18,393 bases of DNA from Treponema sp. (GTDB lineage Bacteria; Spirochaetota; Spirochaetia; Treponematales; Treponemataceae): positions 1 through 18,393 of the forward strand of contig JAHAZL010000019.1 in NCBI GenBank assembly GCA_018384055.1. Reading direction: 5' to 3'. The position numbers were made by a program, and so were the translations under genes. Under the pieces are notes generated by a model, which searched no databases, was not told the DNA's origin, and worked only from the letters and a program-made list of their open reading frames with translations. Of the stretch, positions 7,807 to 14,816 are shown piece after piece. Every line of letters starts with the position of its first letter. The stretch's first letter is position 1.

Positions 7807-9780
7807 TTATCTATATTCAAATCTGAATGGCTTGAATTCACGGCCCGTTTCGTCAAAGAACTTTGAGAAGAACTCATAGTACTGGAGGCGGACTACCTGG
7901 ATTGCTACGATCATACCTTCAAGGACAACAACGATGGCATTGCCAACAATTGCTACTGCAATTCCCCCTGGTCCCGGAGTAATCTCCACCAGAGAATTAA
8001 TGATGTAGCCGAGAACGGCATGAGCCAGGGCAAAAGCACCTACACGGACAAAGCTGACGGTATTCGAAAGGTATGAAGATATGATTTCAATTATTTCAAC
8101 TACGGCGCCGATGATTGCAGAAAGAAGACCGTTTTCAAGGACCGGACTTTCCTTTTCAATAAGGCGTTCAAGAGGTTCAGCAAAGGCGGAAATCAAAAGG
8201 GTTCCGAAAATGATTACGAAATCATAGACCTGTGGAGCATGTCCGAAGAAGGCAATGCGGAGGGCAAAGGCAACCACATACCAGAAGAAAACTGCACCTG
8301 AAATTCCAGTTTTTCCAAAGAATACCCTTCCCCAGCGCTTGAGGAAAATCTGATTTGAAATGTTGATCAAAAGACCGCAAGTGTTGATGAGGAAACCTAC
8401 ACCGATGGTAAAGCCAAAGAAGGTGAACATCCTTGTAATGGAATGAGGATCACTTGAAGGCATCATGTGGAGTATAGGGGCGTGAGGATGTCCAAAGAGA
8501 CCTGTTACCCAGATGGCAAAAGGTTCAAGGATTGTTTCGTTTGCAAAGAATTCACCTGTAAGAAGTCCCATTATCGTAGAACTTACACCGATACAGCATA
8601 GAACCGGACCGAACTTTTCCCATCCTGAAATCTTGATTTTCTTAAGGCAACCAAGAATACCGATGGCAAGGAAACAAAGTCCCTGACCTGCATCACCGAA
8701 CATGATTCCAAAAAGAATCGTGAAGAAAACAGCAACGAAAGGTGTTGGATCGATGGTTCCGTACAAAGGCGAACCGTAGCTGAAAATCATTCGTTCAAAA
8801 TTCTTGATGAGGGCACCGTGCTTTACCTGAACAGGAACCTTTTCTTCGCCAGCCAAAACACTTGGAACTTCTGAAGGAAGGTATTCCCTTACGACAGAAC
8901 GGCTGGAAGTAAGCTCGTCAATTTTCTTTGAAACTTCCTTTGCCTCATAGGCCGGAATCCAACCAGTAAGCCTGTAGATGTATTCGGTAGATTCAAGATT
9001 ATTTTCTACTTCAGTAATCTGCTTTCCAACGCAATAGCACTGGAGCAATCTGTAAAGTTCATCTTTATGAGTTTCTGCGAAATTCTTTCTTTCCGACTGA
9101 ATCTCTTCAAGGGCAGCCTTCGCTTTGTCAGAATTATCCTTGAGTGTTCCAAGAACATTCTCAGGGATTCCCTTGAATTCCTTTGGAACTTCTATTTCTA
9201 CGAAACCGCATTCCTTGAGAACACCGTCAAGTTCGGAGCGGGATTTTTTTGAACATGTTGCAAGAACTCTTGTTTTGTCATCCCCAAGAGGAACAACAGT
9301 CGCAGCTGCACCTGCCTTTTCCTTGAGTTCATCAAACTTTCCAGGCTCAATCTTTCCGATTCTGAAGGTAAGGAAAGAAAGGGATTCTAGGTCTGAATAG
9401 GGAACCTGAAGGTTTGAGAAAGCCTGTGCTTCCCTGTATTCTTCGGAGGCACGCTTTTCTTCGTCAGCCGCAGACATTTCCTCTTCATGAAGTTTTGCAA
9501 CTGCAGAAATGAGTTTTTCTGATATGATTTTATCCCCTTCTGCAGGAAGACAAAGAGTTCCTTTTAATCCGTCAAGGTCTTCAAGACCAAGGTTTGTTCT
9601 TGCCTGCTGAAGTCCATCAAAAATTTCCTGGTTTGGATTGGCTGCCTTTGTATCGGATGAAACGCTGAAATCCTGCTGAAACTGGAAGTCCCCCATTTCA
9701 CCAAGGTATTTTAAAACCCTATGGATGTCCTGGCGGAAAATCATGAGCTCAATTAAACGCATTGCAGTAGTTCTAGCCAT
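7807..9780 (-). CDS. atpI: V-type ATPase subunit I (a-subunit, ion channel stator)
   Basis: 657 residues, typical of bacterial subunit I. The N-terminal cytoplasmic part (1 to about 320) carries coiled-coil segments that contact the peripheral stalks. The C-terminal part (about 340-640) has seven or eight membrane helices, starting near PFVAVFFTILFGIMFGDAGQG. R579 in SFVRVGAFALAHA matches the essential Arg of the a-subunit helix that faces the ring carboxylate, and R631 in IQVVRLQYYEFF matches the second conserved Arg. The start overlaps subunit C by 8 bp, with an ideal ribosome site (GGAGGTGA) inside the end of C. Confidence 0.97.
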   Translation of the reverse strand: MARTTAMRLIELMIFRQDIHRVLKYLGEMGDFQFQQDFSVSSDTKAANPNQEIFDGLQQARTNLGLEDLDGLKGTLCLPAEGDKIISEKLISAVAKLHEEEMSAADEEKRASEEYREAQAFSNLQVPYSDLESLSFLTFRIGKIEPGKFDELKEKAGAAATVVPLGDDKTRVLATCSKKSRSELDGVLKECGFVEIEVPKEFKGIPENVLGTLKDNSDKAKAALEEIQSERKNFAETHKDELYRLLQCYCVGKQITEVENNLESTEYIYRLTGWIPAYEAKEVSKKIDELTSSRSVVREYLPSEVPSVLAGEEKVPVQVKHGALIKNFERMIFSYGSPLYGTIDPTPFVAVFFTILFGIMFGDAGQGLCFLAIGILGCLKKIKISGWEKFGPVLCCIGVSSTIMGLLTGEFFANETILEPFAIWVTGLFGHPHAPILHMMPSSDPHSITRMFTFFGFTIGVGFLINTCGLLINISNQIFLKRWGRVFFGKTGISGAVFFWYVVAFALRIAFFGHAPQVYDFVIIFGTLLISAFAEPLERLIEKESPVLENGLLSAIIGAVVEIIEIISSYLSNTVSFVRVGAFALAHAVLGYIINSLVEITPGPGGIAVAIVGNAIVVVLEGMIVAIQVVRLQYYEFFSKFFDETGREFKPFRFEYR

Positions 9781-10807
9781 TGTTCACCTCCATAATTCCA
9801 ACGGTTCGCATTGCCTGGCTTGAATCAATATTCAGCCTGAGGCTTTCAGAAGCAGTCCTTATGTTATCCAGTTCATCCTGCTTTATGATGAACCAGCAAA
9901 CTATAGGACAGCAGGTAAAAGGATACTGATGGAACATTCTTCTTGCCTTGCCCACATAGACCGTCTTGAAAGCAGTGGCAATCCACCCCGGATCAACAGT
10001 CCATGGAGAACCTTCATCATGGGGATTGAGGAGCCGGCTGTATTTCCATTTCTTCCAGCTGTCATGATCGTCAAGTGGAAGATCCAGTACTTTCAAAGCA
10101 TCCTGAACAAGATAGTCTTTCAAATCCTTTTCTGAAGTCGAATAAGCGAGCAAAGGAATTATTTCCTCTGAACTCATATTATAATACAATCTCAGGCGAA
10201 GTGCCCAAACAATATTTTCAATTATGAGTTTTTCTGAAACAAGTTTTTTTACGTCTTTTCTGCAGGAAAGTTCAACTTTATCCAGCGCTTTTATCATCTC
10301 GATAACGTTCTGACAGTCAATCTTATGATTAATGAGATGCTGATCCTTAATGTCTACGGCTGAAGAGTACCATTCCAAAGGAGTTTCCGCAGTCATAGCC
10401 TTAAGGTCAGGCCATTTGTCATAGTTTATGAGGTTGAATGGATTTATGCGGTTAATTTCAGGCAACTTGCTTTCCTTAAGGGAAATGGCAGCGCCAATAT
10501 CCTTGATGTTTTCATAGTCATAACCGTGAAGCAAGGCTGTCAGAACCGGGTTTGGTTCAGAATAGCATTCAATGAGCTTTCTGTACTGAAAAACAAAAGT
10601 ATCAAAAGCCTCTTTTTCAAGGGCGCGGGCAAGCAATGCCTCAGGAACAACGGGAACTTCTGCCTTAAAAAGAAATGACCACAATTCTTGAAGGGAATTA
10701 AAGGAAAACAATTCCCTTGCTCTGTCACCTACATAGGATTTTGCAAGCATTCCGCTTGCCTTTGCATAGACATAAGAATCTGCGGCAGATTTATCCATCA
10801 TAGCCAT
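9773..10807 (-). CDS. atpC: V-type ATPase subunit C (rotor-ring adaptor)
   Basis: 344 residues, the usual length of the bacterial/archaeal C subunit (eukaryotic d-type), which plugs the top of the K ring and holds the D-F shaft. It is all-helical, with the family landmarks YVYAKASGMLAKSYVG at the N-terminus, HGYDYENIKDIGAAI near residue 95-110, and a C-terminal segment with CCPIVCWFIIKQDELDNIR (an inward strand and helix typical of the family). The start is ATG with AGG six bases upstream, 12 bp after the small stalk gene; it overlaps subunit I by 8 bp. Sequence identity within the family is low, so the call rests on these motifs plus its operon position. Confidence 0.94.
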   Translation of the reverse strand: MAMMDKSAADSYVYAKASGMLAKSYVGDRARELFSFNSLQELWSFLFKAEVPVVPEALLARALEKEAFDTFVFQYRKLIECYSEPNPVLTALLHGYDYENIKDIGAAISLKESKLPEINRINPFNLINYDKWPDLKAMTAETPLEWYSSAVDIKDQHLINHKIDCQNVIEMIKALDKVELSCRKDVKKLVSEKLIIENIVWALRLRLYYNMSSEEIIPLLAYSTSEKDLKDYLVQDALKVLDLPLDDHDSWKKWKYSRLLNPHDEGSPWTVDPGWIATAFKTVYVGKARRMFHQYPFTCCPIVCWFIIKQDELDNIRTASESLRLNIDSSQAMRTVGIMEVNNG

Positions 10808-10819
10808 AGCCTACCTGCC

Positions 10820-11128
10820 CTATGCAAACAAAATTGAATCTAACGCAGAATTGAAACCAGAAACATCTTTCTGAAGATCATTCAGAGATTCCCTGTAGTT
10901 CTGGATTTCTGAATTGTGCTGTGAACTGATTATTTCCCTGGCAGTGTTTTCCTGAGAATCAAATTCTTCTACCAGTTTTGAATAGGATTTACGGAATTCT
11001 TCGTCTGCCTGAGATTTGGCAGAATTAACAAGAGTGTCGGCCTTCTTCTGGGCTTCTAGAACAATTTCCGAAGCCTCACGTTCAACCTCAATAAGATGTT
11101 TGATTACATCTACTTCTTCTGCAGCCAT
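10820..11128 (-). CDS. V-type ATPase subunit G/H-like peripheral stalk protein
   Basis: 102 residues from the ATG at 11128. Nearly the whole chain is one charged coiled coil (about 5-100) with Ala/Glu/Lys-rich heptads, as in the small stalk subunit (called G in Thermus, F or H elsewhere) that pairs with subunit E. The start is chosen because AAAGGA lies 9 nt before this ATG; the in-frame GTG at 11134 is only 3 nt from it. The gene opens the ATPase part of the operon, 23 bp after the EIIA gene and 12 bp before subunit C. A coiled coil alone is not diagnostic, so the call relies on position. Confidence 0.88.
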   Translation of the reverse strand: MAAEEVDVIKHLIEVEREASEIVLEAQKKADTLVNSAKSQADEEFRKSYSKLVEEFDSQENTAREIISSQHNSEIQNYRESLNDLQKDVSGFNSALDSILFA

Positions 11129-11151
11129 ATACACATGTCCTTTACCTGATG

Positions 11152-11604
11152 TTATTCAGAACTACACAGCAGATCGCAAACTTTCTGAGGCTCCTTTGCA
11201 TTATCCAGATCTTCCATGAACTTTTTGTCCTGCAAAAGCACGGCAAGTTCCTTCAATACTTCCAAATGCAATTCGTCTTCACCCTGACCGCAAATCAGCA
11301 TGAATACATAATGTACAGGTTGTCCGTCAAGGGACTCATAATCAATCCCTTTTCTGCTGATGCCAACTGCACCCACACAGCCTTTTACAGACTTGCTGTT
11401 GCCGTGCGGAACTCCGATGGAGTGCATGATGCCGGTTGTCATCTTACTTTCCCTTTCTCGGACAGAAGCAAGCACTTCTTCACAATCAAGGTCCGGATTT
11501 GCAGCATGAATTGCCTGAACAAGTTCCTCAAAAAGCTTATCCTTTTCTTCGCTCTGTAAGTCAAGTATAACACTCTTCGGAGAAAAAATCTTGTTAAAAT
11601 TCAT
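11152..11604 (-). CDS. ptsN: PTS EIIA domain protein (fructose/PtsN type)
   Basis: 150 residues forming one EIIA-2 domain. The phosphorylated histidine is H67 in GVPHGN, preceded by the RERESKMTTGI segment (about 49-59) typical of the domain. The C-terminal half has the usual HLEVLKELAVLLQDKKF helix. There are no EIIB or EIIC domains and no sugar permease gene nearby, which favours a regulatory PtsN-like role (as in nitrogen-related PTS and potassium control) over sugar transport. It lies between secG (22 bp upstream) and the V-ATPase genes (23 bp downstream) on the same strand, so it is probably co-transcribed with them. No strong ribosome site is seen before the ATG. The family is certain; the ptsN name and a regulatory link to the ATPase are inference. 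Confidence 0.9.
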   Translation of the reverse strand: MNFNKIFSPKSVILDLQSEEKDKLFEELVQAIHAANPDLDCEEVLASVRERESKMTTGIMHSIGVPHGNSKSVKGCVGAVGISRKGIDYESLDGQPVHYVFMLICGQGEDELHLEVLKELAVLLQDKKFMEDLDNAKEPQKVCDLLCSSE

Positions 11605-11626
11605 ATATCAAACCCGATTATTTTTT

Positions 11627-11992
11627 TTATTCTGCAGACTGTTCTACTGTAGCTGTTGAACCAGAAAGTTCGTTTTCAAGCCAGTTGCCAGATTCTGTTT
11701 CTACAGACTTAGTTTCACCCTGAACTGCAGCAGCTGTTGAAGAAAGATCTTCCTTATCAGATGCCTTGTTTACAAGCCCAAGACCAATTGTGATTACAAA
11801 GAAAAGAACTACAAGCACGCCGGTTGTCTTCTTGAGAACACTACCAGAATGAGCACCGAATGCTGCGCTGTTTCCGCCTCCAAATGCAGAACCCATACCG
11901 TTTCCTTCATCATTCTGAACAAGTACAAGAAGGATAGCAAGAATACATACGATTACAAATGCTACGAGCAAAACTGTCTTTACAACACCCAT
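11627..11992 (-). CDS. secG: SecG, preprotein translocase subunit
   Basis: 121 residues with two membrane helices (about 6-26 and 57-75) joined by a Gly/Ser/Ala-rich cytoplasmic loop containing LVQNDEGNGMGSAFGGG, the SecG hallmark (LVLLQ...G.G..FGG). A long acidic Ser/Thr/Glu-rich tail (77-121) extends past the core, a common feature of SecG homologues. It joins SecYE in the inner membrane and aids protein export. The start is ATG at 11992, with GGAG 6 nt before it; the TTG at 12004 overlaps that ribosome site and is rejected. A promoter lies at 12032-12060. It leads the unit that continues into the EIIA and V-ATPase genes. Confidence 0.96.
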   Translation of the reverse strand: MGVVKTVLLVAFVIVCILAILLVLVQNDEGNGMGSAFGGGNSAAFGAHSGSVLKKTTGVLVVLFFVITIGLGLVNKASDKEDLSSTAAAVQGETKSVETESGNWLENELSGSTATVEQSAE

Positions 11993-12031
11993 TTTTATCT
12001 CCAAATTAATTATTTAAAAATTAGTTTAAAC

Positions 12032-12060
12032 ATAATAGAGAATAAAGACCAAATATTCAA
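12032..12060 (-). promoter_or_regulatory. Sigma-70-type promoter for secG and probably the V-ATPase unit
   Basis: On the minus strand, TTGAAT (12060-12055) is followed by exactly 17 bases and then TATTAT (12037-12032). The expected start point is near 12025, giving a leader of about 33 nt before the secG ATG at 11992. The only sequence immediately upstream of the -35 box is a tandem 7-bp repeat. No other strong promoter was noticed within the downstream genes, so it may drive the whole unit. Confidence 0.7.
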
Positions 12061-12063
12061 GTG

Positions 12064-12095
12064 GAATTATGAATTATGAATTATGAATTATGAAT
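12064..12095. repeat. Heptanucleotide tandem repeat (GAATTAT, about 4.6 copies)
   Basis: Four perfect copies of GAATTAT run from 12064 to 12091, followed by a partial copy (GAAT). The array begins 4 bp upstream of the -35 box of the secG promoter and lies just past the tpiA terminator. Short perfect tandem arrays change length by slipped-strand pairing, and a 7-bp change would alter spacing and helical phase of anything bound upstream of the promoter. Confidence 0.9.
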
Positions 12096-12101
12096 CAGGG
12101 G

Positions 12102-12148
12102 AAAAAAAATGCACCTTCCACTTGTTAATCCAAGCAAAAGATGCATTT
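12102..12148 (-). terminator. Strong intrinsic terminator of tpiA
   Basis: On the minus strand, AAATGCA (12148-12142) pairs with TGCATTT (12113-12107), and inner segments CTT/AAG and CTTG/CAAG extend the stem to about 18 pairs including G-T wobbles, with a loop of about 6 nt. An uninterrupted T-run (12109-12102) follows at once. It begins 34 bp after the tpiA stop and separates tpiA from the secG promoter. Confidence 0.88.
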
Positions 12149-12182
12149 CTAACCGTAAAATGTATGGTTAAATCAGTTCAGA

Positions 12183-12932
12183 TTAGCATTCGCAGATTGG
12201 AACGAATGTTTCTGCCTTAAGGGATGCACCACCGATGAGGCCTCCGTCGATGTCTTCCTGTGCAAGGAGTTCAGGAGCATTTGAAGCCTTCATTGATCCA
12301 CCGTACTGGATGATTACTTCATCAGCAACCTTCTGATCGTAGAGCTTTGCAATGTATCCGCGGATAAACTTGTGGATAGCCTGAGCATCAGCCGGAGTAG
12401 CTGTCTTGCCAGTTCCGATAGCCCATACTGGTTCGTAAGCGATTGTAACATTCTTCATCTGTTCTGCTGTAACGCCAGCGAGACCTGCAGAAAGCTGGAA
12501 AGCACAAACCTGTTCTGCTTCACCTGCTTCGCGTTCTGAAAGGAGTTCACCGATACAAAGGTCTACTTCGAGTCCAGAAGCGAGAGCCTTGCGAACCTTC
12601 TTGTTGATGAGTTCGTCTGATTCACCGATTTCGTGGCGGCGTTCCGAGTGACCGAGGATTACGCACTGGCATCCGATGTCCTTGAGCATTGCGCAGGAAA
12701 CTTCACCTGTGTGAGCACCATTGTCTGTAGCAGCACAATCCTGAGCTGCGAGAATGATGTTTGATCCCTTTACTACCTGTGCAACTGCATCGAGGTATAC
12801 AAATGGAACACCAATCATGAACTTATTTGTCTTGCCCTTAAGCTGAGCAACAAGGTCAGTTGCGAGTGCTACTGCTTCTGCCTTTGATGTGTTCATCTTC
12901 CAGTTTCCGGCGATATAGTGTGTACGTGCCAT
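12183..12932 (-). CDS. tpiA: Triose-phosphate isomerase
   Basis: 249 residues, the standard length for this TIM-barrel enzyme that interconverts glyceraldehyde-3-phosphate and dihydroxyacetone phosphate in glycolysis. The catalytic residues are all present: N10 and K12 in AGNWKMN, H95 in LGHSERR, and E167 in AYEPVWAIGTGK. The flexible loop 6 follows at about 171-179, and the phosphate-binding IQYGGSMK and GGLIGGASL segments are near the C-terminus. The ribosome site AGGAG is 8 nt before the ATG. The gene has its own promoter and terminator, so it is probably monocistronic. The protein is soluble and cytoplasmic. Confidence 0.98.
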   Translation of the reverse strand: MARTHYIAGNWKMNTSKAEAVALATDLVAQLKGKTNKFMIGVPFVYLDAVAQVVKGSNIILAAQDCAATDNGAHTGEVSCAMLKDIGCQCVILGHSERRHEIGESDELINKKVRKALASGLEVDLCIGELLSEREAGEAEQVCAFQLSAGLAGVTAEQMKNVTIAYEPVWAIGTGKTATPADAQAIHKFIRGYIAKLYDQKVADEVIIQYGGSMKASNAPELLAQEDIDGGLIGGASLKAETFVPICEC

Positions 12933-12974
12933 ATAAAATCTCCTAAAAAATTAGTATCAAAAGTTAATGCCTAA

Positions 12975-13003
12975 ATAATATAAAAAAAACAAGGTCTATA
13001 CAA
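12975..13003 (-). promoter_or_regulatory. Probable promoter of tpiA
   Basis: TTGTAT (13003-12998), 17 bases, then TATTAT (12980-12975) on the minus strand. The -10 box is one base from consensus and the -35 box is weak. Transcription would start near 12967, leaving about 35 nt of AT-rich leader with AGGAG before the tpiA ATG at 12932. Confidence 0.55.
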
Positions 13004-13015
13004 GATTGCAGACAC

Positions 13016-13246
13016 TTAAGAAGACATTGAAATTTCGTTGAAAAGTGCCTCATAAAGAACCGCCTTGTCTTTGTTTACGCTGCGGATTGTAGTGGACATG
13101 AGGTCTGCTGGAAATTCCCCCCTTATAAAAATTGCCTTTGAATGCTTTGGAACAGTAAGGCTGTCAACTTCAAGATTGGAATACTTTTTTGAATGGTCGC
13201 AGACAACAAGGGCTCGGGCTGCGGACTCAATGTGAGCACGACGCAA
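13016..13246 (-). pseudogene. Possible remnant of a DeoR-like regulator C-terminus
   Basis: An open frame of 76 codons from a TTG without any ribosome site; no ATG is available before an in-frame stop near 13310. The part LRRAHIESAARALVVCDHSK, with DEST just before it in the same frame, resembles the end of the sugar-phosphate-sensing domain of DeoR/GlpR-family regulators (E..lkRamieaa..vvvLaDhSKf). About 57 residues follow, near the length expected after that motif. The helix-turn-helix and most of the domain are missing, and nothing recognisable joins upstream in other frames. I read it as a decayed fragment; it could also be chance similarity in non-coding DNA. It lies between tpiA and the decarboxylase gene. 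Confidence 0.3.
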
Positions 13247-13378
13247 AGTCGATTCATCTAATAGTCGTAGTAGGCGGCAACAAGGGCAACAATAGAATGC
13301 CAGATTGCATCACGTCCGAAGGTGACATGAACTGCATCGCTAACAAACGACACCTCTAGTTGTAGCGGGCGAACATCC

Positions 13379-14545
13379 TTATTCCATGAAGTATGTTTTT
13401 ATCGGTGGAAAGCCATTGAACTCTACACTTGCATAAGTTGAAGTATAGGCACCGGTGGTTAGCCAGTAAAGTTTGTCGCCTATTTTCAAGTCTATGGGAA
13501 GTTTGTACTTTATGTTTTCGTACATGATGTCCATGCTGTCACAGGTTGGTCCTGCAAGAATAACTTCAGTTTCCTTGCCTCCGTCCTTTTCCGTAATGAC
13601 AGGATATTTGATTGCTTCATCAAGGGTTTCGACAAGGCCGTTGAATTTTCCTGCATCCTGGTAAACCCAGCGGGCAAGAGCGGTATTATTCTTTCGACTT
13701 ATGAGAACAACTTCTGAAGTAAGGATTCCACTGTCACCTACGAGGGAACGGCCAGGTTCAAGAATGATTTCAGGCATTTCCTCTCCGAAGTCTTCTTCTA
13801 GGTAGCGTGTGATTTCCCGGGCATATTCAGAAAGGTTGTTTGTTGGCTCAACATAATTTGCAGGGAAACCACCGCCCATGTTTATCATGCTGAGACGGAT
13901 TCCTTCTTCTACTTCGAGGGAATTGAAAAGGTATTTTGTCTTTGCTATGGCATCGTTCCAAACACCGATATCGCGCTGCTGGCTTCCTACATGGAAACTG
14001 ATTCCGTATGGAGTAAGCCCAAGTTTCTTTGCCATTACAATAAGATCGTAAGCCATGTCCGGATGACAACCAAACTTGCGGCTTAAAGGCCAGTCGGCAG
14101 TTGCAGAAGTATCAATGAGGATGCGGACATAAACACGGCTGCCCGGTGCGTACTTTGCAATGTTCTTTAAGTCTTCCTTGCTGTCCGTGGCAAACATGCG
14201 AACGCCTTTCTGATAGAAGTATTCTATGTCCTTTGCTTTCTTGATTGTATTGCCGTAGGAAAGCCTGTCAGGGCTTACATCGAACTTGAGGATCCTGTCC
14301 AGTTCGTATCGGCTTGCAATGTCAAAGCAGATTCCCATTTCTGAAAGCATTTTCAAAACAGGCTCGCCAGGATTAGCCTTGATGGCATAGTAGATTCTTG
14401 CATAGGGGAAAGAATCCTTAAGACGGATAAAGTTCTGCTTGATTGTGTGAAGGTTGATTACAATGTTTGGAGTTTCAAGGTCTTTGGAAAAAGAAAGAAA
14501 TTTCTGCCAGTCTTTGTCTGACACGTAGTCTGCGCGATTGAACAT
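13379..14545 (-). CDS. Fold III PLP-dependent ornithine (or basic amino acid) decarboxylase
   Basis: 388 residues from the ATG at 14545. It is an alanine-racemase-fold (group IV) decarboxylase of the eukaryotic ODC type. The PLP lysine is K56 in YYAIKANPGEP; FHVGSQQRD holds the ring-stacking His; GGGFP and EPGRSLVGDSG bind the phosphate; AGPTCDSMDIM carries the catalytic Cys of the partner subunit; GAYTSTYASVEFNG closes the site. The enzyme would make putrescine from ornithine (or cadaverine from lysine; related enzymes do both), the entry to polyamine synthesis. Start: GGTGGTGG lies 5 nt before this ATG. Upstream in-frame starts (ATG 14581, GTG 14614) add odd residues and lack a ribosome site. 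A promoter lies at 14644-14672. No polyamine partner gene is adjacent and no terminator is evident after the stop. Confidence 0.93.
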   Translation of the reverse strand: MFNRADYVSDKDWQKFLSFSKDLETPNIVINLHTIKQNFIRLKDSFPYARIYYAIKANPGEPVLKMLSEMGICFDIASRYELDRILKFDVSPDRLSYGNTIKKAKDIEYFYQKGVRMFATDSKEDLKNIAKYAPGSRVYVRILIDTSATADWPLSRKFGCHPDMAYDLIVMAKKLGLTPYGISFHVGSQQRDIGVWNDAIAKTKYLFNSLEVEEGIRLSMINMGGGFPANYVEPTNNLSEYAREITRYLEEDFGEEMPEIILEPGRSLVGDSGILTSEVVLISRKNNTALARWVYQDAGKFNGLVETLDEAIKYPVITEKDGGKETEVILAGPTCDSMDIMYENIKYKLPIDLKIGDKLYWLTTGAYTSTYASVEFNGFPPIKTYFME

Positions 14546-14562
14546 ATACGCCACCACCGGAA

Positions 14563-14634
14563 TTAGTTTGCAGCGTTCCATACGGAATCTGCCCACGCAG
14601 CGACGTCGTCCCACCTAAGGGCTGGTTCATACAC
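14563..14634 (-). other. Trp-rich mini-ORF in the decarboxylase leader (candidate leader peptide or remnant)
   Basis: A GTG at 14634 opens 23 codons ending at TAA (14565-14563), 17 bp before the decarboxylase ATG. The predicted peptide has three Trp, three Asp and several Ala (core RWDDVAAWADSVWNAAN). It begins about 3 nt from the expected transcription start, so it could be read without a ribosome site. The same frame stays open upstream to a TGA at 14700-14698 with no ATG, so it could instead be the tail of a lost gene. It has better base composition for coding than the AT-rich DNA before it. Translation is not proven. Confidence 0.3.
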
Positions 14635-14643
14635 GGTGATGTC

Positions 14644-14672
14644 TTTATAAAACAAATTGCAGATTGTGTAAA
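14644..14672 (-). promoter_or_regulatory. Sigma-70-type promoter of the decarboxylase gene
   Basis: TTTACA (14672-14667), a spacer of exactly 17 bases, then TATAAA (14649-14644) on the minus strand; each box is one base from consensus. Transcription should start near 14637, giving a leader of about 92 nt before the ATG at 14545. Confidence 0.75.
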
Positions 14673-14708
14673 TATGTTTTAATTTATTTTTAATTTTTCA
14701 GGAACAAG

Positions 14709-14816
14709 CGTCAGTAGTCTACCCGTCTTCCAGGGTTCGCTAACGCTCATCCTCCTCGCTGCACTGCGGTGGACTTACGCCCTTACACCCGGGGTTAAGC
14801 CGCTTAATTACTGACG
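14709..14816. repeat. GC-richer block bounded by an 8-bp inverted repeat
   Basis: CGTCAGTA (14709-14716) and TACTGACG (14809-14816) are perfect inverted copies bounding 92 bases that are clearly more GC-rich than the AT-rich DNA at 14640-14700. The right arm overlaps the last codons of the Rpn remnant. The inside contains short self-similar runs such as GCGTTAGCG (on the minus strand). No gene is visible in it. It could be a small non-autonomous repeat element or a folded 3' end of the Rpn transcript. Confidence 0.4.

Noticed and set aside
7478..7879. Plus-strand Ala/Pro-rich open frame opposite subunit K
   Set aside because: The Ala/Pro richness is a by-product of the Gly/Ala codons of the ring subunit on the other strand.
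11993..12004. TTG start 4 codons upstream for SecG
   Set aside because: It overlaps the GGAG ribosome site that serves the ATG at 11992.
12064..12095. CRISPR-like array
   Set aside because: Units are 7 bp, directly abutting and without spacers; this is a simple tandem repeat.
14546..14614. Longer decarboxylase start at GTG 14614 or ATG 14581
   Set aside because: The added residues are Arg/Cys-rich and unlike the family, and neither codon has a ribosome site; ATG 14545 has GGTGGTGG before it.
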